A stretch of DNA of 64,000 nucleotides, taken from assembly GCA_007115705.1 (NCBI GenBank), contig QXEO01000550.1:184111-248110 (forward strand), read 5' to 3'. This document shows, in pieces, positions 1 through 10,940 of the stretch. The notes beneath the pieces are model-generated. The model was not told the origin of the DNA. It ran no database searches and worked only from the letters and a program-made list of their open reading frames with translations. This stretch comes from Dactylis glomerata. Taxonomy: Eukaryota > Streptophyta > Magnoliopsida > Poales > Poaceae. The position numbers were made by a program, and so were the translations under genes. The stretch's first letter is position 1. Every line of letters begins with the position of its first letter.

Positions 1-1799
1 AGAAGCAATTTCAAAGGTACTCACACGGTTGACAATTTTATAACAATTTAATATTGTAGTAGAACTATTTACTATGCCACTTTTTATCATCAATTAGGTG
101 CAAGTTGTTCTATGATCGAGTAGAACGGCTCCAAGTCGTTCATAACCGCGGACACGGCTTTTCGAAAAGATTTACCCTGCAGGGGTGCACCAATGTACCC
201 ATACACACTCGATCAATCCAACCTAGACAAGGGTAGGATATCACGACAAGACCGTTGCTAGTTCTACGAGAGAGTTTAGGGGGCCCACCCTACTAAGCTA
301 CCCGTAATGAAGTCGGCCGAGCTCTGAAGACGGACTCAGAAGTTTGCGAGAACAGAGAAGTCTGGCAGAGAGCCCATCCGAGAGGTCCGCCAGCTTCACA
401 GAAAAACGTACCGCGAGCAAATAAACCTGCCAACCATCCGAGGCGACACATCCACACCTTTTCGAGGGGGCTTAGAACCTTAAGCACCATCACTGGTAAC
501 TCAAACCAAATGCGGATCCAAATGTAAATACGGTGTTGTGGCCCCCGGTAAACTAACTCGAGAAAAAGTAGTAAGTCAAGGGAGACCCCATGGAATCTTC
601 CGCGAGTGGTTAGTGCGCTCAGCTTAGAACAGTTCATGCAAACTCGGGGTCCTAGGGGACACAAGTGAGCCGTCGTAAAACGGGGAAAATGACTCACCGA
701 TGCCTCTGCTTAATCAAGTGTAGTTGTAACATAAATAAATCATATTTATCTCCAGCATCTAGTATCCAACTTATCTCCAATTCATATCCATCTCATATAT
801 CAAGTAGAGCATATGATAAACTTCCCAACAACCCGATAAGATAAAACAACTGGAAACAACCTAAGCATGCCTACGACTCGCAAGGCCAACTCAAACAACA
901 AGCAAAAGGTAATAGGCGGGAGGTGGCGGAAATATAGTTTTGCTTTGGGGAAACAGGTGGATAGGATACGTGACTCGAAAAAAAAGCATCGGAACACAAG
1001 GCTAGCATAAAGCATAAGAGAAAGCATAAACACAAATAGGTAATAAGTACCCCTATAGGTTGGTAAGGGGCGGGAAAGCTTGTCTGGCAAGATGGTCGAA
1101 GAACACCCGAAGAACTTGTCATTGCTCACAACACCACGAAGCGTCCTATCCGAGAAGAAGCAAAATGCTACAACAAACAACGGATGCAACACTTACTACT
1201 ACGGCAAAAGAATCGACATGATTATATGCAAGCATGCATGACATGGCAATTATGATGCAATGCAACTTATCCATTTAAACGGAATCGGAATTCCGACACA
1301 CATATATATGGTTCAAGTTGATTTACTACATGGCAATTTAAATATTGATTAACATGGCAAAGCAAAGGCATGGGTGAGCTACACAAATTAAATGAAGCGG
1401 GAAAATATTACAAGCATTTCCCAAATACTTCATATGTTGTTTAATAGGTGATATGAAAACTACCATATCACGCCATGATGCAAGATGCAAACAACGATAT
1501 GAATGTCATATTCAGATTCTACATATTTTTCTGATAGAAATTCATATAAAATACTTTTTATTCCGAGTTACCACTCAAAAGATATGAATTATACGAGATT
1601 CAAACATTTACAGTAATTTTCAGAAAAACAGAGAATAGGCCGAGACTTTTCTCACCGAGAAGCACCCTAGCCCAGGTCGCTAACCAGTGGGGCCTGGGAG
1701 GCTGACTGGGCGCTGGCTGCTGACCTGACGCTGACGGAAAGGACCCACCTGTCGGCTGCGAACAAAAGAATAAAAAAGGGTGAGGCTTTTGCCTCTGAT

Positions 1800-1858
1800 G
1801 GAATTCGAACTGAAGATCTTCTCACAAAGAGACTCAAAGGAAGAGACCAGCTAAGCTA
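1800..1858 (-). other. tRNA-like A-box/B-box relic in E2 LTR (copy 1)
   Basis: On the minus strand, TAGCTTAGCTGG (1847-1858) fits the polymerase III A-box consensus. AGTTCGAATTCC (1800-1811) is close to the B-box consensus. The boxes are about 35 bp apart, as in a tRNA. No cloverleaf with paired acceptor and T stems could be drawn, so this is a tRNA-derived relic or a chance promoter-like motif, not a tRNA gene. Confidence 0.35.
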
Positions 1859-2465
1859 CTGATTGGATTTGAGGATAGGTAGGCGCTCTTGTCTTTGAAG
1901 GAAAACAAGGCAGAGTCTTGACCTTGTGCTCGCGCGACACAGACGACGGAGCGGAGAACAGCGGAACGCCAGAAGGGGACCGGAGACAAACACGTGCAGA
2001 GAAGTACGGCGGTCACGCTGGCGAGCGGAGAATTATGTCGGGAAACAGAGACGAAGTGGATGAAGGGGAGGTAGCACCGGTTCTTGGAGAGGCCGGAGAC
2101 GTCCGGCGCGGGAGGAGCTCCAGGTCAGCGGAGAAAGGATAGCAGGCCGCGGGAGGTTGAGGACGAGCTGTAGAACTCTAATCAGAGGCTGTAATGCATG
2201 AAAACGATGAAGGAAACGGGGGAAAGAATGTGCAGCTCACTGGTAAGAAGCGCGTGCCGCTGGGGTTGGTAACGGACATGGAGACGTCGTCAGGAGAGAT
2301 GGTGGTGGGGACGCCCAAGGCTGCTGCGAGGCGTCGTACAGTGGGGCGGCATCATCCCGAGCAAGCAAACGAAGCAGAGAGGAGGCACTCGAGTGACAGA
2401 GGAAGAGGAGAGCGACGGCGCTAGGGAATGGGAAGGGAGTAGGGCTAGGGTTGCAGGGCTAGGGG

Positions 2466-2474
2466 ATTTTATAG
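2466..2474 (-). promoter_or_regulatory. TATA box of E2 LTR (copy 1)
   Basis: CTATAAAAT on the minus strand is followed by a C-rich leader with repeated CCTAGCC/CCCTAGC, as in many grass 5' leaders. The same motif is kept in copies 2 and 3. It fits an LTR promoter reading leftward, consistent with the minus orientation set by the primer-binding site. Confidence 0.5.
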
Positions 2475-3006
2475 AGTGGGGAGAAGGGTATCCTCGGATG
2501 TCCCATCGTGTAGAGCTCGACGTGGCACCGCTAGGATCGCTGCCGTACAGCTGAGGAAGAAGACCAGAAGAGGGGAATGTGGGCCGGGCTTGGAGTGGGT
2601 TGATTTAGTGGAGAAAGAAAATGGGCCAAGGGGTTCGAAAGGGCTTCTTTCTTCTTCTCTCCTTTTTTTTCTGATATTGCTTCTTCTTTTTCTTGCAGCA
2701 TTCTTTTAGGGAAAACAAGAGGGGGTTTGGAAAGATTTGGAAATACTTTTAAACCACATTTTAAAACATTAGTTATTATCTCCAAATAATCTTAAAGGTT
2801 TGCAAATATTTTGGTTTGTTAGCTTTAATTAAAATAAGAAAAGACGAGAAGGGCTTATTGAGAAACCATATAAGATAACTAGAAAGTAGATTTTAGTCCA
2901 AACAATTTTTATTTGACAAAAACATGCAAGGTGTCAAATGCATGAAGATGCACAAAAATAAAATAACAAACAATTTCTAAAAAGGTAATTTTTCTGGGCT
3001 GTTACA

Positions 3007-3184
3007 AAGCTCAAGCTTGGGATGCCTATGTCATCCCAAGAAATATCCAAGAAGTGCAAGCGTCAAAGCTTGGGGATGCCCCGAGGCACCCCTTCTTCAT
3101 CGACAAATATCAGGTCACCTTTCAAGACACTATATTTTTATTGCTTTGTATTCTATGCATTTTTCTTGGAGCATCTTTACTTTC
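3007..3184 (+). mobile_element. E1-family internal fragment (duplicate)
   Basis: Non-coding 3' internal sequence of the E1/K family, nearly identical to 25589-25767 and similar to 52723-52890 in K. It repeats the purine-rich motif AAGCTTGGGGATGCC. It lies between the end of the E2 LTR and the start of element A1, in the same order as at 25589, which is evidence for a segmental duplication. Confidence 0.75.
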
Positions 3185-3519
3185 TGACAAGGGTATAGAT
3201 AATAGAGCCCGTCAGTTGAGTACCCCTGAGGCTCGTTAAGCTAGGCCCAATTGTAATATTAGTCAAAATATGAGTTCTTACCGTATGTCGATATTGTAAT
3301 CTGTGTCGGATCCCACCCGATCCTCGAGACCTGGCCATCTATATATAGGGGCCCAGAGGGGATGGTGTGGGACAGATTGAAAGCAAGCCAGGTTTTACAC
3401 CCACGTTTACTTTCATAGCCACCTTGTTTGACTGATTTTACCTTTGAGTTCATCCGACGCCCTATCTCCCCGATCCTCAGTCCTTCATCTAGGACATTTT
3501 CCGAGTTAACCCCTCGTCA
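3185..3519 (+). repeat. LTR of element A1
   Basis: A 335-bp LTR starting TGACAAGGG and ending CTCGTCA. It is preceded by ctttc, the same target-site sequence as A3, and contains a TATA box TCTATATATA at 3339. By hand count it differs from the A3 5' LTR at about 6 positions, whereas the two A3 LTRs differ from each other at about 17. The primer-binding site TTGGCGCCGACCGTGGGGA follows at 3521-3539. Confidence 0.88.
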
Positions 3520-3556
3520 ATTGGCGCCGACCGTGGGGACTCTAGGCGTTGGAATC

Positions 3557-3688
3557 ATGAATTCGACGGCTTTTTCACTGTCAGCCAATAGCAATCCGCA
3601 AGCCAACGAAATTCAGATACCCTTCGAAACAGTCGATTTTCAACCTCACCAGTCAAGTTTTGCGCAAGTATTTGAGAGTATGGATCAA
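3557..3688 (+). pseudogene. gag 5' fragment of element A1
   Basis: The frame opens at the ATG corresponding to 26140 in A3 and matches A3 and A2 Gag (MNSTAFSLSANSNPQ...). It keeps a CAG codon where A3 has a premature TAG. Homology to A3 stops at about 3688, where the sequence switches abruptly into the antisense gene of the inverted element A2. The frame then reads on by chance to 3715. Confidence 0.75.
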
Positions 3689-5299
3689 CAAAGAAGATTC
3701 GCTGGAAAGGACTAGCTCAACGACGTCACCTCCTCCTGCACTTTCTGAAGATCTTGTTGTTGATAAGAAGAGGAAGCGCGTCAAAGATTTCGCTTCCTCG
3801 AGTGCCTCTGCTCATAAAGCCGTGGCCGGGGAAACCCCCGCGCCAGAGGACGACGTAGAGCTCTTCGACCTCATGGACTCGTGAGTGTCATCCTGCTTAT
3901 TTTCATATACTATCTTTTCTCTATTGACTTTGATAGGTGACTTTGCCTGTTGCTCTTTTTCTCAGTGACGAGGAGAACCCGAAGAAATTTGCTGCTGCTG
4001 CTGCCACTATCACTGATACTCTTGTTGTCGATGAACCACCGTCACAAGAGGTTGATCCAGCAGCGAAATCTTCAAAGGCTCCGAGGAAGCCTGTTAAGAA
4101 GGTAGTCGCTGTTCATAGTTCTAAACGCGTGAAGAAATCATCAGACGCCGGTGCTTCTCTTGAGGCCCATCAGTCCACAAGCTCCTTCGATGATGTACGT
4201 GTATGTACTAGTATGCTTACTTCTACTTTTGCGTGTTAAAACTCACGTACTATTTCTGGACAGAACTTGATGAGGAAATTCGTCGCCTTGGGCAATGAGT
4301 GTGTCGAATATCTGAAGGCTGCTAAGGCCTCCCAGGGTGAACTTCTTTTCCTGTTTTTTGCTTATCATGTCTTGCTTTCTTTGCTTCTTTGCTTGACGTT
4401 TCCTTTCCTTCTTTTTGAACTACAGATGCTCTAGCGACAGCTAATGCTCGCATTTCATCGCTGGAAGCTGAACTCAACGCTTCCCGGAAGGCTTTTGACG
4501 CCGCTACTGCTGCCAAGGTCAGTGCTGAGAAGTTGACTAAATCAGCACTGGCTAAGGCAAAGAAAGCAGAAAAGGCCTTGACGGATGCTAACAAGGAGCA
4601 CCTCCAGCGAGAACAGGCCGTGACTGAGCGACCGAAGACGATATCTGCTGCCGCTGGAGGTACGTAATATACCTTTCTTTCCTTTTGCTCATTCTCTTAT
4701 GCTTGCTGATATATTCCTTCTCTGTTGTTTTCTGTTTCCTTGGTTTTGCAGAATATACTGAGGTGTCCTCGTCGACTTTGCAACCAGATAACGATCCTCT
4801 CATGGCCGCAGTTAGCTTACTGGAAGCGAACTAGATATCTGTCCGGGAAATCTTCGAGTTAGTTAACCGCGTGCTTACGCGGATTTTCGTCGGGTTGTGG
4901 CCCAAGCAAAAAGCGGAGGTGCCAGATAATGATGTGAAGAAACTCGCCCAGGCCTTCGACACCACTGACGACCCCATCCTTCATATGAAGGGCCTCTCTT
5001 TGAAGCGAGGTGCCAAAGGGGCCATTGCGCTTTCATATGCACATGGTGAGGAGATTGACTGGGAGAAGGTGAGTTCTTCCCACGGCCGCCCCCGTTCGGA
5101 GCTCAAGGCTTTCTTTGAGAAGGCGAAGAGGTTTGCGCGAGGCATCGTGGCGATGATTTCTCCTTCAGCGGCTTCTGCGGCTTCTTCTACGCCAATTTCT
5201 TTGACTCCTGCGACGAGCGGATCCTTGCCTCCTCCGAACGCTGGTGCTGCTTCTGCCATGCCTACTTCTGCTGCGGATCGTGAGGCCGAGGTGGCGTAG
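3689..5299 (+). pseudogene. Antisense spliced gene of A2, middle exons (putative gypsy-type transposon protein, PF04195-like)
   Basis: This gene runs opposite to gag. Readable exons with GT-AG borders are about 3689-3880, 3966-4194, 4264-4335, 4426-4659 and 4752-5299. Each intron starts with gtgag, gtacg, gtgaa or gtacgt and ends in a pyrimidine-rich cag/acag. The products are lysine- and alanine-rich with a coiled-coil-like stretch, followed by a segment with GLWPKQKAEVP. The first exon, which carries the recognisable plant transposon domain in A3, is missing here. An in-frame TAG at 4832-4834 occurs at the same place in A3, so it predates both copies or is tolerated. The function is unknown. 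Confidence 0.6.
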
Positions 5300-5476
5300 A
5301 CTTGGCCTTCTTTTTTAATTTTTAGTTTTGCTTTGATGTAGTGAACTTTTAGTCGTATGTAGCCCGAGAACTTTAGTAAGAGGGCTTGTACTTATGTAAA
5401 TATTTCTTCTTTTGTGAAATATCGTGTTCTATCTGGCTTCTAAGATTCTTCTCTTTTCTTTTCTTTTGTCTTCTAG

Positions 5477-6409
5477 CCTATGCGTTCTGGTGGATCATTG
5501 GGTCGCGATCAGGCTCCATCTCCTGCCGATGTTTTCGACTCCAAAGTTTTGTCGCCTTCCCGTCGTTCTTGCCAAGGTGCTGAGTACTCCTTGAGGATTT
5601 CAGATCTTGAGAGCCGCTTGTCTTTGGCGAAAGGCCAAGCACAGATGGCTATGGATAAAGCCAGCAAGTCTTGCGGGTTTATGAAACAGATATCCATTCT
5701 TGAGGATAAGATGTCGGGTTTGATGGCGAAAATCGTGCACCTCGAGGAATGCGACTCCTTCCTTATCGGTATTGTCGAGTCTGTTTGCGAGATGTTGCGA
5801 TGTGAGATTCCTTATTGCTTCTCTTGTTTCCTTTTATTCTACTACTGCCGTCAGATATCTTCTGTTGTCTTAGGTACTTGTTTGGATTTTGCTGCTGAGG
5901 CACGTCGGGTTGCTGAGCAAAATACGGCTCTGGAGAATGCATTAGAGGGGATCAATAGTTTGTGGTCCGATCCTCAACGCCGTCGTGCTATTGTGCTGCT
6001 TCAAGATCATGCTCAGCATATTGGAGAGGCAGTTGATGGTTGTCGAAGATCTCTGATAACCATGCATTCTGTCATGCTTCCTCGCAATCCTCTGCCTGGA
6101 AGCTTTCCATTGCTACTCGATACTTTCAGATCGAGTCAACGAATTCATCGACTGATAGAGCTGTATTTGGTGGCCGGAGCCAATTTTGCTCTTGGGTGGA
6201 TGCGTAAGTCGCATCCAAGGCTTAATTACAGTTCCATGTCACTGAGTTATCCTTCGGGTGGAGCTAGTTTTCGAGTTCATCTGGAGAATACCCTGCAGCC
6301 TGCCAGAAGGATTATAGCTAGGCTATTGCGAGAGGATGCCGCGTTTTTCCGCGAGCATCACTACTTAGATCCCCTGGGGGTGGATGATTCTGATAACCCG
6401 ATGTTGTGA
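5477..6409 (+). pseudogene. Antisense gene of A2, 3' exons
   Basis: Two exons, about 5477-5801 and 5874-6409, are separated by a short GT-AG intron. The first follows an acceptor (cttctag). They encode a coiled-coil-like segment and a conserved tail (MHSVMLPRN, LIELYLVAGANFALGWM, FFREHHYL) that A3 also has at 29935-29567 and 30580-30128 on the minus strand. Conservation of splice sites and frame between the two diverged copies suggests real past selection. I could not find a convincing donor joining this part to the exon ending at 5299, so it may be the end of the same gene or a second one. Confidence 0.55.
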
Positions 6410-6764
6410 TGTGATACTTGTATGTATTTTTGTGTATAATGCGAGAGTTTTTGTTTTCTAACTTTTTATGTTAGAAATTTTATCCTCAGAGCATTTTTAC
6501 TTTGTGCGTATATTGATGCGCTTGCCGCAGCTTTTGAAGACATGTAAACTCAAATAAGAGGAACTTTTGTCTTTTATTTATGCATGTAATGTAAGATACA
6601 TGGGATGACCCAAGAGATCCAGCCAGTGACCTGTGTTCTGGATCTAGAGGGCATTGCCCTGGAATAACTCATGGCTTTTACAGCCTTATTTTCCTACTTG
6701 ACTAATTTGTATGTCTTGTCGCCTATGTTGCTTGAGTCTTCTCTTCTTCTCCTATAGCCTTCTC

Positions 6765-9700
6765 TTATTCGGGTTGCTGTACCCGAGGTTTCTTTACATC
6801 TGGTGCCTTGGGGTTTCCTTCAAGTTGCTGTGCCACTTCTGTAGTTGCGCTTTTTGCTTTGTAGTTGGGTTCTCCGTAGCTTGCCATCATGCCGAAATTT
6901 TGGGCCATCTTGTGAAACTCCTTGTCACATAGATCTGATAACTCGAAGCTTCCCTTTACTATAATAATTCCTTTGGGTCCTAGCATTTTTAGTACCAAGT
7001 AAGTGTAGTGAGGTACTGCCATGAATCGCGAAAACGTGGGTCGCCCGAGGATCGCATGATATTGTGATGGCCAGTACATGACTTCGAAGTCGAGTTTTTC
7101 CCTTCTGTAGTTTTGACGATTCCCAAAATAGACGTTGAGTGCTATTCGACCAAGTGGATAGTTAGCGCTCCCTGGGACTATTCCGCGAAAGGAGCAATCG
7201 GTTGGTTTCAGGAACTCCAATGAGATGTGCATTGCCCGCAGAGTTTTTGCGTAGATTAGGTTTATCCCACTTCCTGCATCCATGAATATTCTGTCGACAT
7301 CATATGTCCCTATTTGAGGTTCTTGTACCAAGGGCGCATTTCCTGGCCGAGGTACTGTTATTGGATGATCGTCTCTGCTAAATTCTATGGGTTGCTCTGA
7401 CCAGTGTAGATATTCCGTTGTCGCTGGAGGTGAAATTATTGCGAGGTTAACTTGTCGAGTTATACTTTTCTCCTCTTTGTTCGACTTGGGCACTGGTTGT
7501 ATCATTGCTGTAATGTGCCCTTTAGATGGAACATATCCTTCATCATCGTCGTGTCCCTGTTTTGATTGATCTTGACCCTTGGGAGCTCCACTATTTCCTT
7601 GTTGGGTTGCAGGTGCGTTGCTTGTGTTTCCTTCATATCCTTGCCATTTTGCCTCGGCTTGCTTGTTGAGTGCTGCTTCCTGTAATTTCAAAAACGTAGT
7701 GCAATCTTTCATTGCGTGTCTGGATATTCGTTTTCCATCGACAAATGCAGAGTGAATGTGACATGGTCCGTTGAGCATATCTTCTGGTGATGGGTTGTAC
7801 TCTCTGGATTCCCTTGGCTGAAACTTTTTGTAGTCTTCTTTGCCGTAGCTACGGTATCCCAAACTTTTACGGTAATTGCTTTGGTAGCTATTATCTTTGT
7901 ATCCTGTGGCTACTTGGCTATGAGAGCCGTAGTTGTCATAATTGCGGGATCTTCTCCGTTGACCTCCATATCTGTTTCCTCTATCATCCTCTGGCGATCG
8001 CGTGCATTTATTGTTGCACGCATCTTCTCCATCTGCAAATCTATTTGCCACATCCATTAGATCTGATACTGTTTTTGGCTTGATCCTGCCCATCTCTTTG
8101 ACTAGGTCTCCTCGCCGTAACCCGACTATGAATGCGTCTACTGCTCTTTCGTCTGAGACTTCGACTGCTAAATTTTTGATTATACTCCATCTTTGGATAT
8201 ATGCCCTTAATGTCTATCCGCGTTGCTGCACGCAGGCTTTGACTTCTTCTATGGATGCTGGCCGCTTGTATGTCGACTTGAAGTTACTTGTAAATTGTTT
8301 TGTGAGCTCCTCCCAGCTTCCAATTGTTTCCTCTCCTAGTTTGCTTAACCATGACCTTACTGCACCGGTGAGGTGTAATTGCAAACTTTGCATTGCTGTT
8401 TTCCTGGTTCCTCCTAATATTTTTACTGCTTGTAGGTAGTCTAAAAGCCATAACTGTGGCTCTTGAGATCTGTCGTACTTTTGCTGATCATGAGGTAATT
8501 TAAAACCTTTGGGTACTGGCGTGATGCGAACCCTATGGGTAAAACATGGCGCCCCCATCTCCTTTTCATCGTCTTCGTAGTCATGTGTCTTGTTAGGAAT
8601 TCTGGATCGTCGGGTCCTTTGTTTTTTGGACTGTTGTATCATCCTGGTGACGACGTCCTAGATCATCGACTTCCACTTTTATGCCGAGGAATGTTGTGAT
8701 GGCGTGGTGATCTTGGTTTATGGGTTCCTTTGTTGTGATACGCCTCCTCCTCTTTTGCTGATAATTTGTTGCCTACCATCTTCAATCCATTTAGTGCTGC
8801 GCGGTGCATATGTTCCCTCGGGTTTCCTGGATTTGGTCGTGTTGTATATAGGTATGCTTGAGCTGCCACCAGTGCTGCCTCGGGAGTTTTTGGTATGATG
8901 TTTCCTTGCTCGTCGACCGATAGGAAAGACGAGTCGAGGTTTTTGGAGATGCTTTGTCTTTCTGAGTACTCGAATTTTCGTATCTTGATCCATGTCGATG
9001 ATTCCTTCTGTTTGTGTATGACGCGTCACTGCGTGCCCTGCGAGCAGTGTCGCTTGCTGCAATGGCTGAGTCCTTCCTCTTCTGTATTTCAATCCTCTCC
9101 TTTGCTAATTGCTTCACCTGCTGCCTTAGGGCGTAATGGTATCCCAAAAGCATGTTTTTGCTGGAATTTGTTGGTATTGGCGTGCCGTGCTCTATGGCTG
9201 TTTTGATTATTCTCCACTCATCGATTGATAGTCGAACTTTCTCCCTTGTTGCCAGGGAATCTGCAGTTTCTCCTTCTGCTAAGTGGTTTGCTCCTCTGTT
9301 TATGTTTGCTGGATTTAGCACTGGATTGCTATTTTTGTCGAGTTCTTCTGAGTTGTCTTCTGTGATGGCGAGTATCTAGCATCGATTGTCGAGTTTGCCG
9401 TTGTAACTTGAGAAGATCAAATTGTCATCATCAGAAAGTTCTAATCCTGTCTTCCAGGTGTCTATTGATTGATCTGAGGTGCCATCGTGTTGGATCATGA
9501 GATTTTTGAGTTGCGCTTCTAGGTCGAGATTCTTCATGGTTTCGTCGCCTCCTGCGATTTTCCCTTCTTCTGCTTCTGCCAAGCTGACCGGTGAGTTTAC
9601 CTCGCTGGAAGAGCCTTCTAATGATTCCGACATTACTACTGTCTCGGGTTCACTTGCCGACGGATCCGGTTTCGTCGGATCTGAAAGGCGAATCGAACCT

Positions 9701-9879
9701 AGTGATCCGACGCGAAAGTTTAGACTTCTGATCGTCAAATCCATATCTTGATCCATATTCTCGAATACTTGCGCGAAACTTGACTGGTGAGTTTGAAAAT
9801 CGACGGTTCCGAAGGTTATCTGAATTTTGTCGACTTGCGGATTGCTGTTGGCTAAAAGCAAAAAAGCCGTCGAATTCAT
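6765..9879 (-). pseudogene. gag-protease of element A2, decayed
   Basis: Minus-strand Gag begins at the ATG at 9879 and ends at 6765, the same extent as A3 (26140-29319). It includes the Retrotrans_gag region (WLSKLGEETIGSWEEL), a CHIH...H...C zinc-binding motif typical of Tat elements, and a retropepsin-like region with MDAGSG and AILGRPTF. It is broken by a CAG-to-TAG stop near 9377, frame changes around 9320 and 8650, and a TAG near 8214. No reverse transcriptase follows. Confidence 0.8.
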
Positions 9880-9916
9880 GATTCCAACACCCAGAGTCCC
9901 CACGGTCGGCGCCAAT

Positions 9917-10251
9917 TGACGAGGGGTTAACTCGACAAATGTCCTAGATGAAGGACTTAGGATCGGGGAGATAGGGTGTCGGATGAACTCGAAGGTAAAC
10001 TCAGTCAAACAAGGTGGCTATGAAAGTAAACGTGGGTGTAAAACCTAGCTTGCTTTCAATCTGTCCCTTACCGTCCCCTCCTGGCCCCTATATATAGGTG
10101 GCCAGGTCTCGAGGATCGGGCAGGATCCGATACAGATTACAATATCGGCATACGGTAAGAGCTCATATTTCGACTAGTATTACAATTGGGCCTAGCTTAA
10201 TGGGCCTCAGGGGTACTCAACTAACGGGCTCTATTATCTATACCCTTGTCA
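9917..10251 (-). repeat. 5' LTR of element A2
   Basis: A 335-bp LTR with termini TGACAAGGG...CGTCA on the minus strand. The primer-binding site (TTGGCGCCGACCGTGGGGA) lies at about 9897-9915 on the minus strand, immediately inside it. It is followed on the right by H0 leader sequence. Confidence 0.85.
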
Positions 10252-10573
10252 CCCACGGTAATAGATTTTCTGGCGCCTTTGCATTTGCATATTTATTTAT
10301 TTATTTATTTTATATTGCCTATTCATTTCTAGTTTTGTATACTTACATACACCTTGTGCTTGACAACCACTTGGTGAGGTTGAGGGCACAAAGCAAATTT
10401 ATTTTACCCTGCAGGTTGTTAGAAGAAGGACAGGCCGGATCCTTGTACACATAGTTCCCCAAGAGTTCGATATAAACCCTCGAGTCACCTTCGTGGGGGA
10501 AAATCAAGCTTCCCTATGCTCAGCACTCTACACTTGGAGTCTCAACCTAGCGGAAGCCATCAAGAAGATTTTT

Positions 10574-10591
10574 TGGCGCCGTTGCCAGGGA
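10574..10591 (+). promoter_or_regulatory. Athila-type primer-binding-site motif of H0
   Basis: TGGCGCCGTTGCCAGGGA matches the Athila-lineage primer-binding site at 17 of 18 positions. A second variant (CTGGCGCCGTTGTCGGGGA) lies about 70 bp downstream. With the LTR gone I cannot say which one was the functional site. Confidence 0.5.
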
Positions 10592-10940
10592 TTGAAGAAA
10601 AAGAAGTTCCTGTGTCAACTTCGCACCAGCCATCAAAGATATTCTGGCGCCGTTGTCGGGGAACTAGTAGAAGAATTGCTCACAAGAAAGTCTTCATCAC
10701 CAACTTGTGCAAACGCCTATGTGAGTATCATCTTGTCCTTTTAGATTTGCAAAGTACTTTATTTTTGTTTTGTTATTGTCTTGCATATCATTTTTATTTC
10801 ATTTTTGCATTTACTTTACTTTTTTTGGTTTGCATTTTTAATTTTCGTTTTGCATTTTGTTTACTATTTTTTATTTCGGTTGCATTAGTCGTAGCATCAT
10901 TTTACTTCAGTTTTCATTATAAAAACTAAAGATTTGCATA

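Larger units (their letters stand above)
1..3006 (-). mobile_element. E2-family LTR, copy 1, 5'-truncated by window edge
   Basis: This stretch aligns throughout with the two complete 3.7-kb LTRs at 17745-21441 and 21894-25588. It starts about 690 bp inside the LTR and ends with the family terminus GTTACA. The next bases (aagctcaagcttggg) match those after the third copy at 25589, so this is a duplicate of that insertion rather than an independent one. Diagnostic differences at about 2134, 2495 and 2505 group it with the third copy. It contains no believable coding sequence; the ORFs here recur in all three copies without protein-like features. Minus orientation is inferred from the primer-binding site of the complete copy. 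Confidence 0.85.
3689..10251 (-). mobile_element. Element A2: inverted, truncated Tat-like Gypsy without pol
   Basis: Read on the minus strand it has a 5' LTR (10251-9917), a primer-binding site, a gag-protease gene (9879-6765), then a gene on the opposite strand (3689-6409). It lacks the first exon of that gene, the 3' untranslated region and the 3' LTR. The order matches A3, and no reverse transcriptase or integrase lies between the two genes. The right flank (cccac) does not match the ctttc beside A1, so A1 and A2 are not two ends of one insertion. The left end was lost at the breakpoint near 3688. Confidence 0.85.

Noticed and set aside
293..1192. ORFs of 80-135 codons on the minus strand, repeated at 18730-19626 and 23013-23775
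   Set aside because: They lie in E2 LTR copies. Frames differ between copies through small indels, and the products lack any domain or protein-like composition.
1800..1858. Functional tRNA gene on the minus strand
   Set aside because: A and B boxes fit, but acceptor and T-arm stems do not pair, and the sequence is embedded in an LTR present in three copies.
3185..10251. A single element with inverted terminal LTRs
   Set aside because: The left flank is ctttc, as in A3, but the right flank is cccac. The left part also has a duplicate at 25768, so two elements were joined.
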